From NCBI GenBank assembly GCA_035269015.1, contig DATFJU010000008.1, positions 1 to 36,252 of the forward strand: a stretch of DNA of 36,252 nt, written 5' to 3'. The notes beneath the pieces are model-generated. The model saw nothing but the letters and a program-made list of their open reading frames with translations, searched no databases and was not told the DNA's origin. Made by a program: the position numbers and the translations under genes. This document shows, piece after piece, positions 1 to 7,906 of this stretch. Origin of the DNA: JAIPJO01 sp035269015. Lineage in GTDB: Bacteria > Patescibacteriota > Patescibacteriia > Patescibacteriales > UBA12465. Position 1 is the first letter of the stretch. Every line of letters begins with the position of its first letter.

Positions 1-447
1 GGCTCTGAAGTAGCTGGGGCTCAAGGTATTTGTATGGATGGTTGGCATATACCTACAGATGAAGAAATAAATATATTAGAAAATTATGTTATAGATTACA
101 TAAATAGTCCTAGCCCCCAATATCCTTGCTCTATAAATGAAGTTGGCTGGGGAAGATGCGCTGATAATGACGGCACTTATTCAGGAACATATGGTGCTGG
201 TAAATCTCTTAAGGCAGTAGGTCAGGGTAATGGCACTGATGATGTAGGTTTTGATGGGAGGTTTGGAGGTTATCGTCATCCTGTTGGTACTTACAGCTCT
301 TTTGATTCCGGTCTGTTCTTGTGGTCTTCTACTTTTTCTAGCTCTATCAGTGCTTTTAGACGGTTACTATATTTATCTAATTCTACTGTCTACCGTTATT
401 CGAACAATCGTGATTATGGTTTTAGTATTCGTTGCCTCAAGGATTAA
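1..447 (+). CDS. FISUMP-domain surface protein, 5' truncated
   Basis: Open from the first base of the window, so the N-terminus is missing; about 148 C-terminal residues are visible. The sequence matches the Fibrobacter succinogenes major paralogous domain (FISUMP) pattern. It has GWHIPTDEE near the start, then a GFDGRFGGYR segment, a LWSST segment and a C-terminal YGFSIRCLKD. Several cysteines may form disulfides. FISUMP domains sit at the C-terminus of exported proteins in Fibrobacteres, Bacteroidota and CPR bacteria; their biochemical role is unknown. It precedes other exported proteins, which supports a cell-surface location. An in-frame ATG at 34 is internal to the domain and is not the real start. 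Family assignment is fairly sure; function is not. Confidence 0.75.
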   Translation, partial: GSEVAGAQGICMDGWHIPTDEEINILENYVIDYINSPSPQYPCSINEVGWGRCADNDGTYSGTYGAGKSLKAVGQGNGTDDVGFDGRFGGYRHPVGTYSSFDSGLFLWSSTFSSSISAFRRLLYLSNSTVYRYSNNRDYGFSIRCLKD

Positions 448-724
448 GTTATGGCTTGTTTTATATTCTTAGGTTTTTAGTATAAAAGAAAGCTTAGTAT
501 AATTTACTTAGCTATTTGTAGTAATTGTAAAATTAATGATTGTAATATTGGTAGCTGGCTTGCATTAATGTTATTATAGAAGGAAGAGAGTGTATAATGA
601 TAATGTATAAAATAAATAATTGTTTAAAGTGTAGATAGATATTAGAGGTATAATAGTGTATAATAATAGTTGTTAGGTTGATTATAGTAGTATGTAAATT
701 AGGTAATTTATAATTTTAAATAAT

Positions 725-3700
725 ATGAAGAAATTAATTTTACAATTAGCTCTAGTATTTTTTGTAAGTAGTTTGCTCGTATTTTTTGCAGTAAATTTTG
801 CTAGTAGTCAAAATAGTTCTGATGCTATTGCTATTAGAGTAATGTCTAATCCTAATCACTATACAATTGAGAGATGGTATCAAGCTCAAGGGTTTAAAGG
901 TTCACCTCAGTCACTTGTAGTAGATGGTTATCAGGCTATTCGTGATGGTCGTACTGTTTATGTAAATGCTGCTAATATTAATACTTCAACTAGTCAAATT
1001 TATACTAATATTTATTTAATTTCTTATACTCAAGAATCTGAAAATGCTACAGTTGATATTTTAGGACAAATTGTTTCTCACTGGAAGTTTAACCATAATA
1101 TTATTAATACTGGTAAGTGCTCTATATCAACTATGTATTGTCAAGAAGATGGTGATTGTCCAGGCAATTATGTTTGTGGCAATGAAAATAATGATTGGCA
1201 AGAAGGAAAATGTGTTATTGAAGATATTACTAGTGATTTAAGCAACACTAAAACATGTTTAACTGATGAAGATTGTCCAAATAATTTATATTGTACTAGT
1301 TTAAAATCACAGGTAATAAGAGATGTAAGACGTTTAGGACAATTAACTGACGTTAATTATTTACTTGATTTATATAACAGGGAAAACAATAAATATCCAA
1401 CTTTAAATTCAGGAACATATATTCCTCAAATGTCTATCTCTACTTGGCCTAGTTGGCAAACAGAGCTATCTAAAGAGATACAGTTATCATCAAACGTAAT
1501 TGATCCTGTCAATACTTTAGGTTATTGTGGAGGAGATTTTGCTCTTGATACTTGCTGGGACTCTGATACGCAAAATTTCTTTGATTCTAATCTTCAAGAT
1601 GGTATTGATTTACCTGATAATAGTTTAGTCTATGTCTATACTACTGATGTTAATGGAACAGATTATGATATTTGTGCCAACATGGAATCAGGCTATGATG
1701 TGGCAGACGGTGGTGTTAGTAATATGAACTGTAATTTCGATATAGGTTATTTTGGTAGTATTAACAATGAAACTCCAGTTTTAGTTGATTATAATTTAAG
1801 AGGTGTTGGTTATGAGACGTTTTCTGGTATGATTAAAGTTGAAGATCCAGAGGGAAATCCTATGACTTGGCAACTAGATACTTCACCTAGTTCTTGGTTT
1901 TCTTGGTCAAGTGCCCCTGAACTGCAAAATACTAATAATCCTAATCAAAAAGAAGTGTTTGCCCAAATAGCTGGAGATAGTGGCATTTATCCTATTGAAA
2001 TAATTGTTAGTGATAATGCCGGTAATGTCATGCAAAAAGAATTAAATATAGAAATTGGTAATATTGGGCCTCAAATTCAAGCAGAAGATATTAACTATGT
2101 TATAGATGAGGATAACGCTTTAGATTATACAGCCTCTATATTTAGTAATAATTTGCCTGACTCTATCGCAAATTTTACTAGTAACTTAACAGTTAGTTAT
2201 ACTGGTTTTCCTGCTAATTTTAATAATGGAACTTTTAGTACTGCAGAAACAAATTTAGGACACGGACTTAGTAAGAATATAACTAAGGTTGCTGATAATC
2301 GCTTTGCTCTTAATATTACTGGGCTTTTAGGAGACACTAACGGAGATGGAAGTATTAATGAAAACTTAGGGCTTGATGATCCTGAGTCTGAACAAATTAA
2401 TTTTAATCTTTCTGTTCAAGATAAAAGTGGACTAGGATCTAATGAAAGCTTTAGCTTTAATGTGATTTTTGAAAAACCGCAGCCAGTCTTGCAATGTCAA
2501 GAAGTTATTAGGGCTGGTGAGGACTATAGTTGTCAAATCATAAATGAAAATCTTACTAATGAAACAACTTTTAGCTTTTCAGGGCTACCTGACAATATTA
2601 CTGGTAATCAGAGCACAGGTCTTATTTCTGGAGTTGCCAATGAAGTGGGAGAACATAATATTACCGTTACTGCTGAAAATGAATATGGGGGTACGAATAT
2701 TGAGAGTTTTAATTTAAAAATTAATAATTATTGTGGTGATGGCTCTGTACAAAATCCTAACACAGAACAAGGAGGAGGTCCTTATGGTGACGGTAAGGAA
2801 GAATGTGATGGTATAGGTAGTATTGCTCTTAGCCCACAAGATAGTAGTGTTTATAAAGAATATGATTGTACCACTAAACTTGATGATTATTATGAAAAAC
2901 CTGTACCACAAGGAACTTGTACTTTTGATGGTGGTTATTGTGGTGATAATATGATACAAGAAGTTAATTTTGAAGGAACTAAGTTGGAAGAATGTGATTT
3001 TGGTGGAGATATAGCTGATTGTTGTGTGGATTGTAGTTGGATTAATAATTATGAAGAAGTTAATTTAACTTTTCAAAATGGTGAATCTGAAGTTTATTTA
3101 GCTGAAGATGACACAGTTTATATTAATTTTCCACAAGTTAGAGCCTTTGATTCTACAAGTGGTCTGATGGATGCAAAACTTATTAACACAGAAGCAGAAA
3201 GTACAGCTGTTGTTTATGTAACTGATACATCAGGAAGTATGGGCTGGAATAATGATGTAGCTGATGTTATAGATGCACTAGTCGGTACTGGAGTTGGTGG
3301 AGGTGGTGCCTTGGGTGATTTGCATAATCATGATTCTGAAATATCTGTAGGCTTGGTGGAATATAACTCTAACGTTAGCTCTGATTATATTAGAGATATT
3401 AGTATTTATAGTAATTATGAAGACTTAGTTACAAAAGTTGAAGCATATACTGCAGGCGGTGGAACTTATACAGCAAGTGCACTTGAAAGTGCTTATAATA
3501 TGTTATCAAACTTTGAAGCTGATAATAAGTTTGTAGTCTTGTTGTCAGATGGTAGACCTAGTGATGATCCTTCAACTATAGCTAATACAATCAAATCTTC
3601 AGGAATATCTATATATACTATTACTTATAGTGATGATCAATCATTATTCGATGATATGTGTTACTGGTCATCGGATGATAATTCTTCTGTTTGTGATGCG

Positions 3701-4006
3701 CATACAAATTATGTTTATAGTTATCAATCTAATAATGCTTCTGAGGTATTTGATAGTATTACTGATGAAATTACAACTGGTCCAGAAGGTACCCTTATTG
3801 TAACTATAAATAATGAACCATATAACTTTGATATTACAGGTGAAACCATGAACAACTTAAATGTTAATTATGAAGGTGTTGAATGCGAACCTTTAAGTGC
3901 AAGTTGTAATCCAGATAAAGTGCCTATTACTGTTAACTTTCAAGGAGAAGGGGGAATATGGTTAAATAATCTACGCTTAGGTGTAGTTGAGCAATGTGGT
4001 AATTAA
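725..4006 (+). CDS. Large exported VWA-domain protein with cysteine-rich and cadherin/Ig-like regions
   Basis: This 1093-residue protein has an N-terminal hydrophobic signal/anchor (about residues 5-27). Then come two short Cys-rich blocks (CQEDGDCPGNYVCG and CLTDEDCPNNLYC) and a pseudopilin-like stretch with LLDLYNRENNKYP and WPSW (about 205-270). Cadherin/Ig-like beta domains follow, with a dockerin-like DTNGDGSINE loop near 536. Next are two CGDG...EECD blocks like the Myxococcus disulfide repeat (about 675-780). A von Willebrand A domain has an intact MIDAS motif DTSGSM near residue 834, GGGTYT near 916 and LLSDGRP near 940. A short beta domain ends the protein. Such proteins act outside the cell as metal-dependent adhesins or assembly factors. 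The mix of modules suggests adhesion to a host or surface, which is inference. No Shine-Dalgarno precedes the ATG; a TATAAT lies at 709-714. Confidence 0.75.
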   Translation: MKKLILQLALVFFVSSLLVFFAVNFASSQNSSDAIAIRVMSNPNHYTIERWYQAQGFKGSPQSLVVDGYQAIRDGRTVYVNAANINTSTSQIYTNIYLISYTQESENATVDILGQIVSHWKFNHNIINTGKCSISTMYCQEDGDCPGNYVCGNENNDWQEGKCVIEDITSDLSNTKTCLTDEDCPNNLYCTSLKSQVIRDVRRLGQLTDVNYLLDLYNRENNKYPTLNSGTYIPQMSISTWPSWQTELSKEIQLSSNVIDPVNTLGYCGGDFALDTCWDSDTQNFFDSNLQDGIDLPDNSLVYVYTTDVNGTDYDICANMESGYDVADGGVSNMNCNFDIGYFGSINNETPVLVDYNLRGVGYETFSGMIKVEDPEGNPMTWQLDTSPSSWFSWSSAPELQNTNNPNQKEVFAQIAGDSGIYPIEIIVSDNAGNVMQKELNIEIGNIGPQIQAEDINYVIDEDNALDYTASIFSNNLPDSIANFTSNLTVSYTGFPANFNNGTFSTAETNLGHGLSKNITKVADNRFALNITGLLGDTNGDGSINENLGLDDPESEQINFNLSVQDKSGLGSNESFSFNVIFEKPQPVLQCQEVIRAGEDYSCQIINENLTNETTFSFSGLPDNITGNQSTGLISGVANEVGEHNITVTAENEYGGTNIESFNLKINNYCGDGSVQNPNTEQGGGPYGDGKEECDGIGSIALSPQDSSVYKEYDCTTKLDDYYEKPVPQGTCTFDGGYCGDNMIQEVNFEGTKLEECDFGGDIADCCVDCSWINNYEEVNLTFQNGESEVYLAEDDTVYINFPQVRAFDSTSGLMDAKLINTEAESTAVVYVTDTSGSMGWNNDVADVIDALVGTGVGGGGALGDLHNHDSEISVGLVEYNSNVSSDYIRDISIYSNYEDLVTKVEAYTAGGGTYTASALESAYNMLSNFEADNKFVVLLSDGRPSDDPSTIANTIKSSGISIYTITYSDDQSLFDDMCYWSSDDNSSVCDAHTNYVYSYQSNNASEVFDSITDEITTGPEGTLIVTINNEPYNFDITGETMNNLNVNYEGVECEPLSASCNPDKVPITVNFQGEGGIWLNNLRLGVVEQCGN

Positions 4007-4015
4007 ATATAATAT

Positions 4016-4867
4016 ATGAAAACAAAAAAAATTGTACTAATAACAGTTATTACAGTATTAATATTATTAGTTGTCTGGTTAGTGTATGGGATGCTTCAAA
4101 GTGATGAGACTATTGATACTAATTTAGATAATAAAGAAAATAGTAATGTGGCAGAGGAGGAAGAGGATGAGGAAATTAATCAAACTAATACTAGAAGAGA
4201 AGAAGTTGACCAGAAAAACGATAATTATAAAGAGGCAGTGGCATCAAATGATTACAACAATTGTATGAATTTAGAGGATCAGGATATAAAAAATAGTTGT
4301 ATAGCCAGAATTGCTGTTAATAATTCTAATTTAGATTTATGTCAGGAAATAAATGATTCAGAGAAATTAAGTGATTGTAAAAATAGAGTGTATCATGCAA
4401 TAGCTATTCAGGATGATAATATAAATGTTTGTTCTTTAATTGAAGATAGTTTTTGGCATGAATCTTGTTTAAATAAAATTATTATTGCTAATGATTATAA
4501 TGAATCTTTGTGTGATGAAATTAATGATTTTGAAGATAACAACAGTTGTAAAGAGTATATAAATTTTAATCAGGCATTAGAAACAAATGATTGTGATTTG
4601 CTTAAAGATGAGATGAAAAAAGAATGTGAGTCAGCTTTAGGTATTAATAACAACAAACAAGAGGAGGATATTGTGGAAGAAGATGTTGTAGAGGAAGAAA
4701 AGATTAGTGAAGAAGAGTTAAAAAATATGGATAGTGATAATGATGGTTTGAGTGACTATGATGAAATTAATATTTATGGTACTGATCCTAACAACTCTGA
4801 TACAGATGGTGATGGTTATTTAGATGGAGAAGAGGTAGAAAACGGATTTGACCCCTTAAGTGCTTAA
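4016..4867 (+). CDS. Membrane-anchored Cys-pair repeat protein with C-terminal TSP3 calcium repeats
   Basis: This 283-residue protein has an N-terminal membrane segment (about residues 5-26) followed by an acidic Glu/Asn linker. The middle (about 78-210) is built from about five degenerate repeats of 25-28 residues, each with two cysteines 9-11 residues apart (for example CMNLEDQDIKNSC and CQEINDSEKLSDC). They look like disulfide-pinned helical hairpins. The C-terminus has two TSP3-type calcium loops (DSDNDGLSDYDE and DTDGDGYLDGEE). The topology implies a short cytoplasmic tail and an extracytoplasmic body. The gene starts 9 bases after the VWA gene stop and is probably co-transcribed with it. 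Its 3' end is nearly identical at DNA level to the 3' end of the next gene. I do not recognise a specific function; a surface or cell-wall role is inferred. Confidence 0.7.
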   Translation: MKTKKIVLITVITVLILLVVWLVYGMLQSDETIDTNLDNKENSNVAEEEEDEEINQTNTRREEVDQKNDNYKEAVASNDYNNCMNLEDQDIKNSCIARIAVNNSNLDLCQEINDSEKLSDCKNRVYHAIAIQDDNINVCSLIEDSFWHESCLNKIIIANDYNESLCDEINDFEDNNSCKEYINFNQALETNDCDLLKDEMKKECESALGINNNKQEEDIVEEDVVEEEKISEEELKNMDSDNDGLSDYDEINIYGTDPNNSDTDGDGYLDGEEVENGFDPLSA

Positions 4868-4910
4868 TTTGTTCGTATTTTATTAAAATGTTATAATTCA
4901 TGTATATAAA

Positions 4911-4916
4911 TATAAT
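4911..4916 (+). promoter_or_regulatory. -10 element for leaderless start of the TSP3 protein gene
   Basis: A perfect TATAAT ends six bases before the ATG at 4923, so the predicted transcript begins at the start codon. AT-rich DNA makes chance matches common. Confidence 0.4.
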
Positions 4917-4922
4917 TAATTT

Positions 4923-5819
4923 ATGTTTGAAGATTTAGATAATAAAGAAAATAAAGATGTTGGTGACAACCAAAGTAAAGATGTTGGTGATAAGCCTAAA
5001 AACGATGAATCTTTGCCGGAAGATATTTTTTCAGAAACTGATAATGTAAAAAATGAGAAAAAACCCAATTTACCACCATCGCTTCCTTCTGATCAAATTG
5101 AGAGAATGACAGGTGAGGAGCAAAAGAATTTTTCTGCTGAGAAATATAGGCCATATCGTAAATCTATCTCTAAGACAGCTAAAATAATCAGAATAGTATT
5201 AATTATACTTGTATTAGTGGCTATTGTTGGTTTTGGTTCTTATTATGCATATAATATGTTTTTTGTAAATAATAATATTGATACTAATAATCAAGAAAAT
5301 AATATTAATACAGTTGATAATACTGTAAATGATGAAAGTGAAAATCAAAATAATAATGTTAACAATGAGGAAGACAATATTAATGATAATGAGCAGAACC
5401 TTAATGATGATAATCAAAGTAACAATGAAATACCCGAAGAAGAGCCCGAAGAACCGGACTTTTTAAGTCAAGATTTAGACAATGATGGTTTAACAGGAAA
5501 GGAAGAAATTAATATTTATGAGACTGATCCTAACAACCCTGATACAGATGGTGATGGTTTAAGTGATGGTGACGAGGTAAATATTTATGACACGGATCCA
5601 AATAACTCTGATACAGATGGTGATGGTTATTCAGATGGAGAAGAGGTAGAAAACGGACATGATCCATTAAATAATCCTGATGCTGATACAGATGGTGATG
5701 GTTTAAATGATGGTGACGAGGTAAATATTTATGGTACTGATCCTAACAATCCTGATACAGATGGTGATGGTTATTCAGATGGAGAAGAGGTGGAAAGCGG
5801 ACATGATCCATTAAATTAA
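4923..5819 (+). CDS. Single-pass membrane protein with TSP3 calcium-repeat array
   Basis: This 298-residue protein has about 90 charged N-terminal residues, one membrane helix (about 89-115), a very Asn/Asp/Glu-rich linker and five to six TSP3 repeats. The repeats follow the pattern DTDGDGxxDGxEV and NIYGTDPNN (about 182-298). TSP3 repeats bind calcium through aspartates and are found in exported proteins. The N-terminal region has no signal peptide, so the topology is probably N-in with the repeats outside. Tandem repeat DNA (units starting at 5541, 5610, 5685 and 5754) shows recent duplication. The start is preceded by TATAAT at 4911-4916, which places the predicted transcript start on the ATG itself. 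The exact function is unknown; structural or adhesive roles are guesses. Confidence 0.7.
   Translation: MFEDLDNKENKDVGDNQSKDVGDKPKNDESLPEDIFSETDNVKNEKKPNLPPSLPSDQIERMTGEEQKNFSAEKYRPYRKSISKTAKIIRIVLIILVLVAIVGFGSYYAYNMFFVNNNIDTNNQENNINTVDNTVNDESENQNNNVNNEEDNINDNEQNLNDDNQSNNEIPEEEPEEPDFLSQDLDNDGLTGKEEINIYETDPNNPDTDGDGLSDGDEVNIYDTDPNNSDTDGDGYSDGEEVENGHDPLNNPDADTDGDGLNDGDEVNIYGTDPNNPDTDGDGYSDGEEVESGHDPLN
5541..5818 (+). repeat. Tandem DNA repeat encoding TSP3 units
   Basis: Units begin with the same GATACAGATGGTGATGG at 5541, 5610, 5685 and 5754, with spacing 69, 75 and 69 bases. The pair 5541-5684 is repeated as 5685-5816 with few changes, so it is a recent duplication of a 144-base double unit. 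The same unit occurs near 4800 in the upstream gene. Confidence 0.9.
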
Positions 5820-5823
5820 TTTT

Positions 5824-5829
5824 TATAAT
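5824..5829 (+). promoter_or_regulatory. -10 element before the PsbP-like protein gene
   Basis: TATAAT is followed by seven bases and then the ATG at 5837. A second TATAAT overlaps it at 5829-5834. It could give a leaderless transcript separate from the upstream gene; weak evidence in AT-rich DNA. Confidence 0.35.
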
Positions 5830-5836
5830 ATAATAT

Positions 5837-6982
5837 ATGGAAAACGGTAGTGATTTTCAAAAAAATAAATATAATACTCAAATAGGAGGTGAGCAATTTT
5901 CAAATTTGGAAAAGGAAAAATCTAGTAATAAATTAGCTGAGAAGGTAGAGAATGGTTTAAATATACATAGTATGCCTAATCCTTTTCGGGCTGGTAAATT
6001 TAATTCTTCTGTTCATCCTAATGATATTAATAAAGAAGATGGTTCAAAAAATAAATCTACTAAACCTCATAAACATAAATATATCGGCATATTAATAATA
6101 GTTGTTGGTATTTTAGTTTTAGGTGGTCTTGGCTATTTCCTATATAATTATATTATGGATGGCTCACAAGGTAATAATAATCAAGTAGCCCAGGAAGAAG
6201 GTGATACTGCCAAAGATAATCAGGCACAAGAGGGAGAAGACGTTAATCAAGAAGATGATGAAGTGCCAACAGATATAAATGATGAAGAAAATATTGATGA
6301 AGTTGAGATAGATGAAGGTGTCGGTCTTGAAGATGGTATTAATGAAAATCTTGTTGATACAGAAAATGGAACTAGCACTAATGAAACTGCTACTAGTACT
6401 GATCCTATTGATCAAGATAATGCTACCACTACTGATGAAATATTAATTGTAAAAGACACTGATGATGATGGTTTAACTGATCCTGAAGAGCACTTACTTA
6501 ATACTAATATTAATTTAAAAGATTCAGATTCCGATGGTTATGATGATGTTAGTGAGGTTCTTAGTTTATACAATCCTGCAGGCACTAATGCTTTAATTGA
6601 TAATCCTGGAATTAATGAGTATTCTAACCCTTTATATAATTATACTATATTACATCCTCAAGCTTGGACAAGAAAAATTAATAATGGAGGTAATTCTGTG
6701 ATGTTTATGAATGATAATGAAGGCTTTTTTCAAATTTCAGTTGAGGATAATGAGGGAGCTTTAAATATTGAAGATTGGTATAGACAAGAGTTTAGCTTAG
6801 AAGAAGGTGAAATTTTAAATTATTTCAGTGAAGATAATGAAATGATTAGTTCAGATGATGGGTTGTTTATTTATTACACAGATCAAGAGAAAATATATGT
6901 TTTTTCATATATAGCCATGTCTCAAAACCCATTATATCCTAATATTTTTAAGGCTTTTGTAGCTTCCTTTAGTTTAAATTAG
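5837..6982 (+). CDS. Membrane protein with TSP3 repeats and C-terminal PsbP-like domain
   Basis: This 381-residue protein has a charged cytoplasmic N-terminus, one membrane helix (about residues 82-103) and an acidic linker rich in Glu, Asn and Thr (about 110-200). One to two degenerate TSP3 units follow (DTDDDGLTDPEEH and DSDSDGYDDVSEV, about 205-238). The C-terminal domain of about 120 residues starts near YSNPLYNYTILHPQAW and resembles PsbP-like domains, which begin with a YxxxYPxxW-type motif. The layout (tail, helix, acidic linker, TSP3) matches the preceding gene, pointing to paralogy, but the C-terminal domain is different. It ends with TAG shortly before a bidirectional terminator, so it is the last gene of the surface cluster. 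The PsbP-like call is by motif only. Confidence 0.65.
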   Translation: MENGSDFQKNKYNTQIGGEQFSNLEKEKSSNKLAEKVENGLNIHSMPNPFRAGKFNSSVHPNDINKEDGSKNKSTKPHKHKYIGILIIVVGILVLGGLGYFLYNYIMDGSQGNNNQVAQEEGDTAKDNQAQEGEDVNQEDDEVPTDINDEENIDEVEIDEGVGLEDGINENLVDTENGTSTNETATSTDPIDQDNATTTDEILIVKDTDDDGLTDPEEHLLNTNINLKDSDSDGYDDVSEVLSLYNPAGTNALIDNPGINEYSNPLYNYTILHPQAWTRKINNGGNSVMFMNDNEGFFQISVEDNEGALNIEDWYRQEFSLEEGEILNYFSEDNEMISSDDGLFIYYTDQEKIYVFSYIAMSQNPLYPNIFKAFVASFSLN

Positions 6983-7012
6983 CTTTTTAAAATAATTTTA
7001 TTCTCAAATAAA

Positions 7013-7041
7013 AACAGCCTTTCTGTATTAGAAAGGCTGTT
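7013..7041. terminator. Bidirectional terminator between the surface cluster and clpP
   Basis: A perfect 12-base stem (AACAGCCTTTCT with AGAAAGGCTGTT) and a five-base loop, with a T run after it on the plus strand and an A run before it. It serves the two converging transcripts. Confidence 0.9.
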
Positions 7042-7061
7042 GTTTTATATAGTAGTAGTAT

Positions 7062-7640
7062 TTATGAGGTAATTATTTTATCAATAATTCCATATTCTTT
7101 AGCTTCTTTAGGAGTCATGAAGAAGTCTCTGTCAGTATCTTTTTCAATTACGCTCATTTTTTGACCAGTATGTTTTGCTAGTATTTTATTCATTTTATCT
7201 CTAGTTTTTAAGATGTGTTCAGCTCTAATTTTTACATCACTAGCTTGACCTTCAGCTCCTCCCATAACTTGATGAATCATAACTTCACTGTTTGGTAGGG
7301 CTAAACGTTTTCCTTTTTCTCCAGCTGCAAGTAAGGTAGAAGCCATTGAAGCGCTCATACCTACACAAATTGTAGATACAGGTGAACTTATATATTGCAT
7401 AGTATCATATATGGCAAGACCAGCACTGACTGATCCTCCTGGAGAATTAATGTAAAATTTAATATCCTTACCTTTATCTTGTGCATCAAGGAATAAGAGT
7501 TGAGCTATAACTATATTAGCAACATAATCATTTACAGGTTCTCCTAAAAATATAATTCTATCTTTTAATAATCTGGAATATATATCGTAGGCTCTTTCAA
7601 CGTGACCCGATTTTTCAATTACTGTTGGTATTAGAGGCAT
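7062..7640 (-). CDS. clpP: ATP-dependent Clp protease proteolytic subunit ClpP
   Basis: At 192 residues this is normal ClpP length. ClpP forms a tetradecameric serine protease that works with ClpX- or ClpA/C-type unfoldases to degrade cytoplasmic proteins. The catalytic triad is visible: Ser98 in GMSASMAS, His123 in MIHQ, and Asp172 in TDRDFF. The INSPGGSVSAGLAIYD substrate-groove strand and the N-terminal VIEKSG...YDIYSRLLKDRII segment are conserved. It is the only protein gene on the minus strand here. It converges with the surface cluster and diverges from secD. No Clp ATPase or trigger factor is adjacent in this window. Confidence 0.97.
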   Translation of the reverse strand: MPLIPTVIEKSGHVERAYDIYSRLLKDRIIFLGEPVNDYVANIVIAQLLFLDAQDKGKDIKFYINSPGGSVSAGLAIYDTMQYISSPVSTICVGMSASMASTLLAAGEKGKRLALPNSEVMIHQVMGGAEGQASDVKIRAEHILKTRDKMNKILAKHTGQKMSVIEKDTDRDFFMTPKEAKEYGIIDKIITS

Positions 7641-7839
7641 ATTTATATTAATTATTATTGTTTATTATTTATTACTATTTTTTTATTATTAATTATTAGC
7701 TTATTAAAACTACTTTTACCTTAACATAAAAATATTAGTAATTCAAGCTTATTTTTTAAAAAACTGCAAAATAATTGCTTGTTAATTTGTAAAAAATTGC
7801 TAAATTATATTTATATAAGTTGATTATTTTAATTATCCC

Positions 7840-7876
7840 TTGATTTTTATTTTTATATGTTTTAAGATTAATCTTA
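7840..7876 (+). promoter_or_regulatory. Candidate secDF promoter with overlapping palindrome
   Basis: TTGATT (7840-7845) and TAAGAT (7863-7868) are spaced by 17 bases. The 14-base perfect palindrome TAAGATTAATCTTA (7863-7876) covers the -10 and predicted start, where a repressor could bind. Both calls are by pattern only. Confidence 0.4.
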
Positions 7877-7906
7877 CAAATACAATTTGCTAAATGAATA
7901 AACCGT

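Noticed and set aside
590..642. Tiny ORF of 13 codons after an AAGGAAGAG sequence
   Set aside because: Too short, no recognisable product, and the region is low-complexity AT-rich DNA.
448..724. Hidden gene or structured RNA in the gap before the VWA gene
   Set aside because: Only several TATAAT-like stretches were seen; no long ORF, stable hairpin or known RNA motif.
5541..5818. Regularly spaced repeats that could look like a CRISPR array
   Set aside because: The repeats are in frame and encode TSP3 calcium loops; the spacers are also repeated and there are no cas genes.
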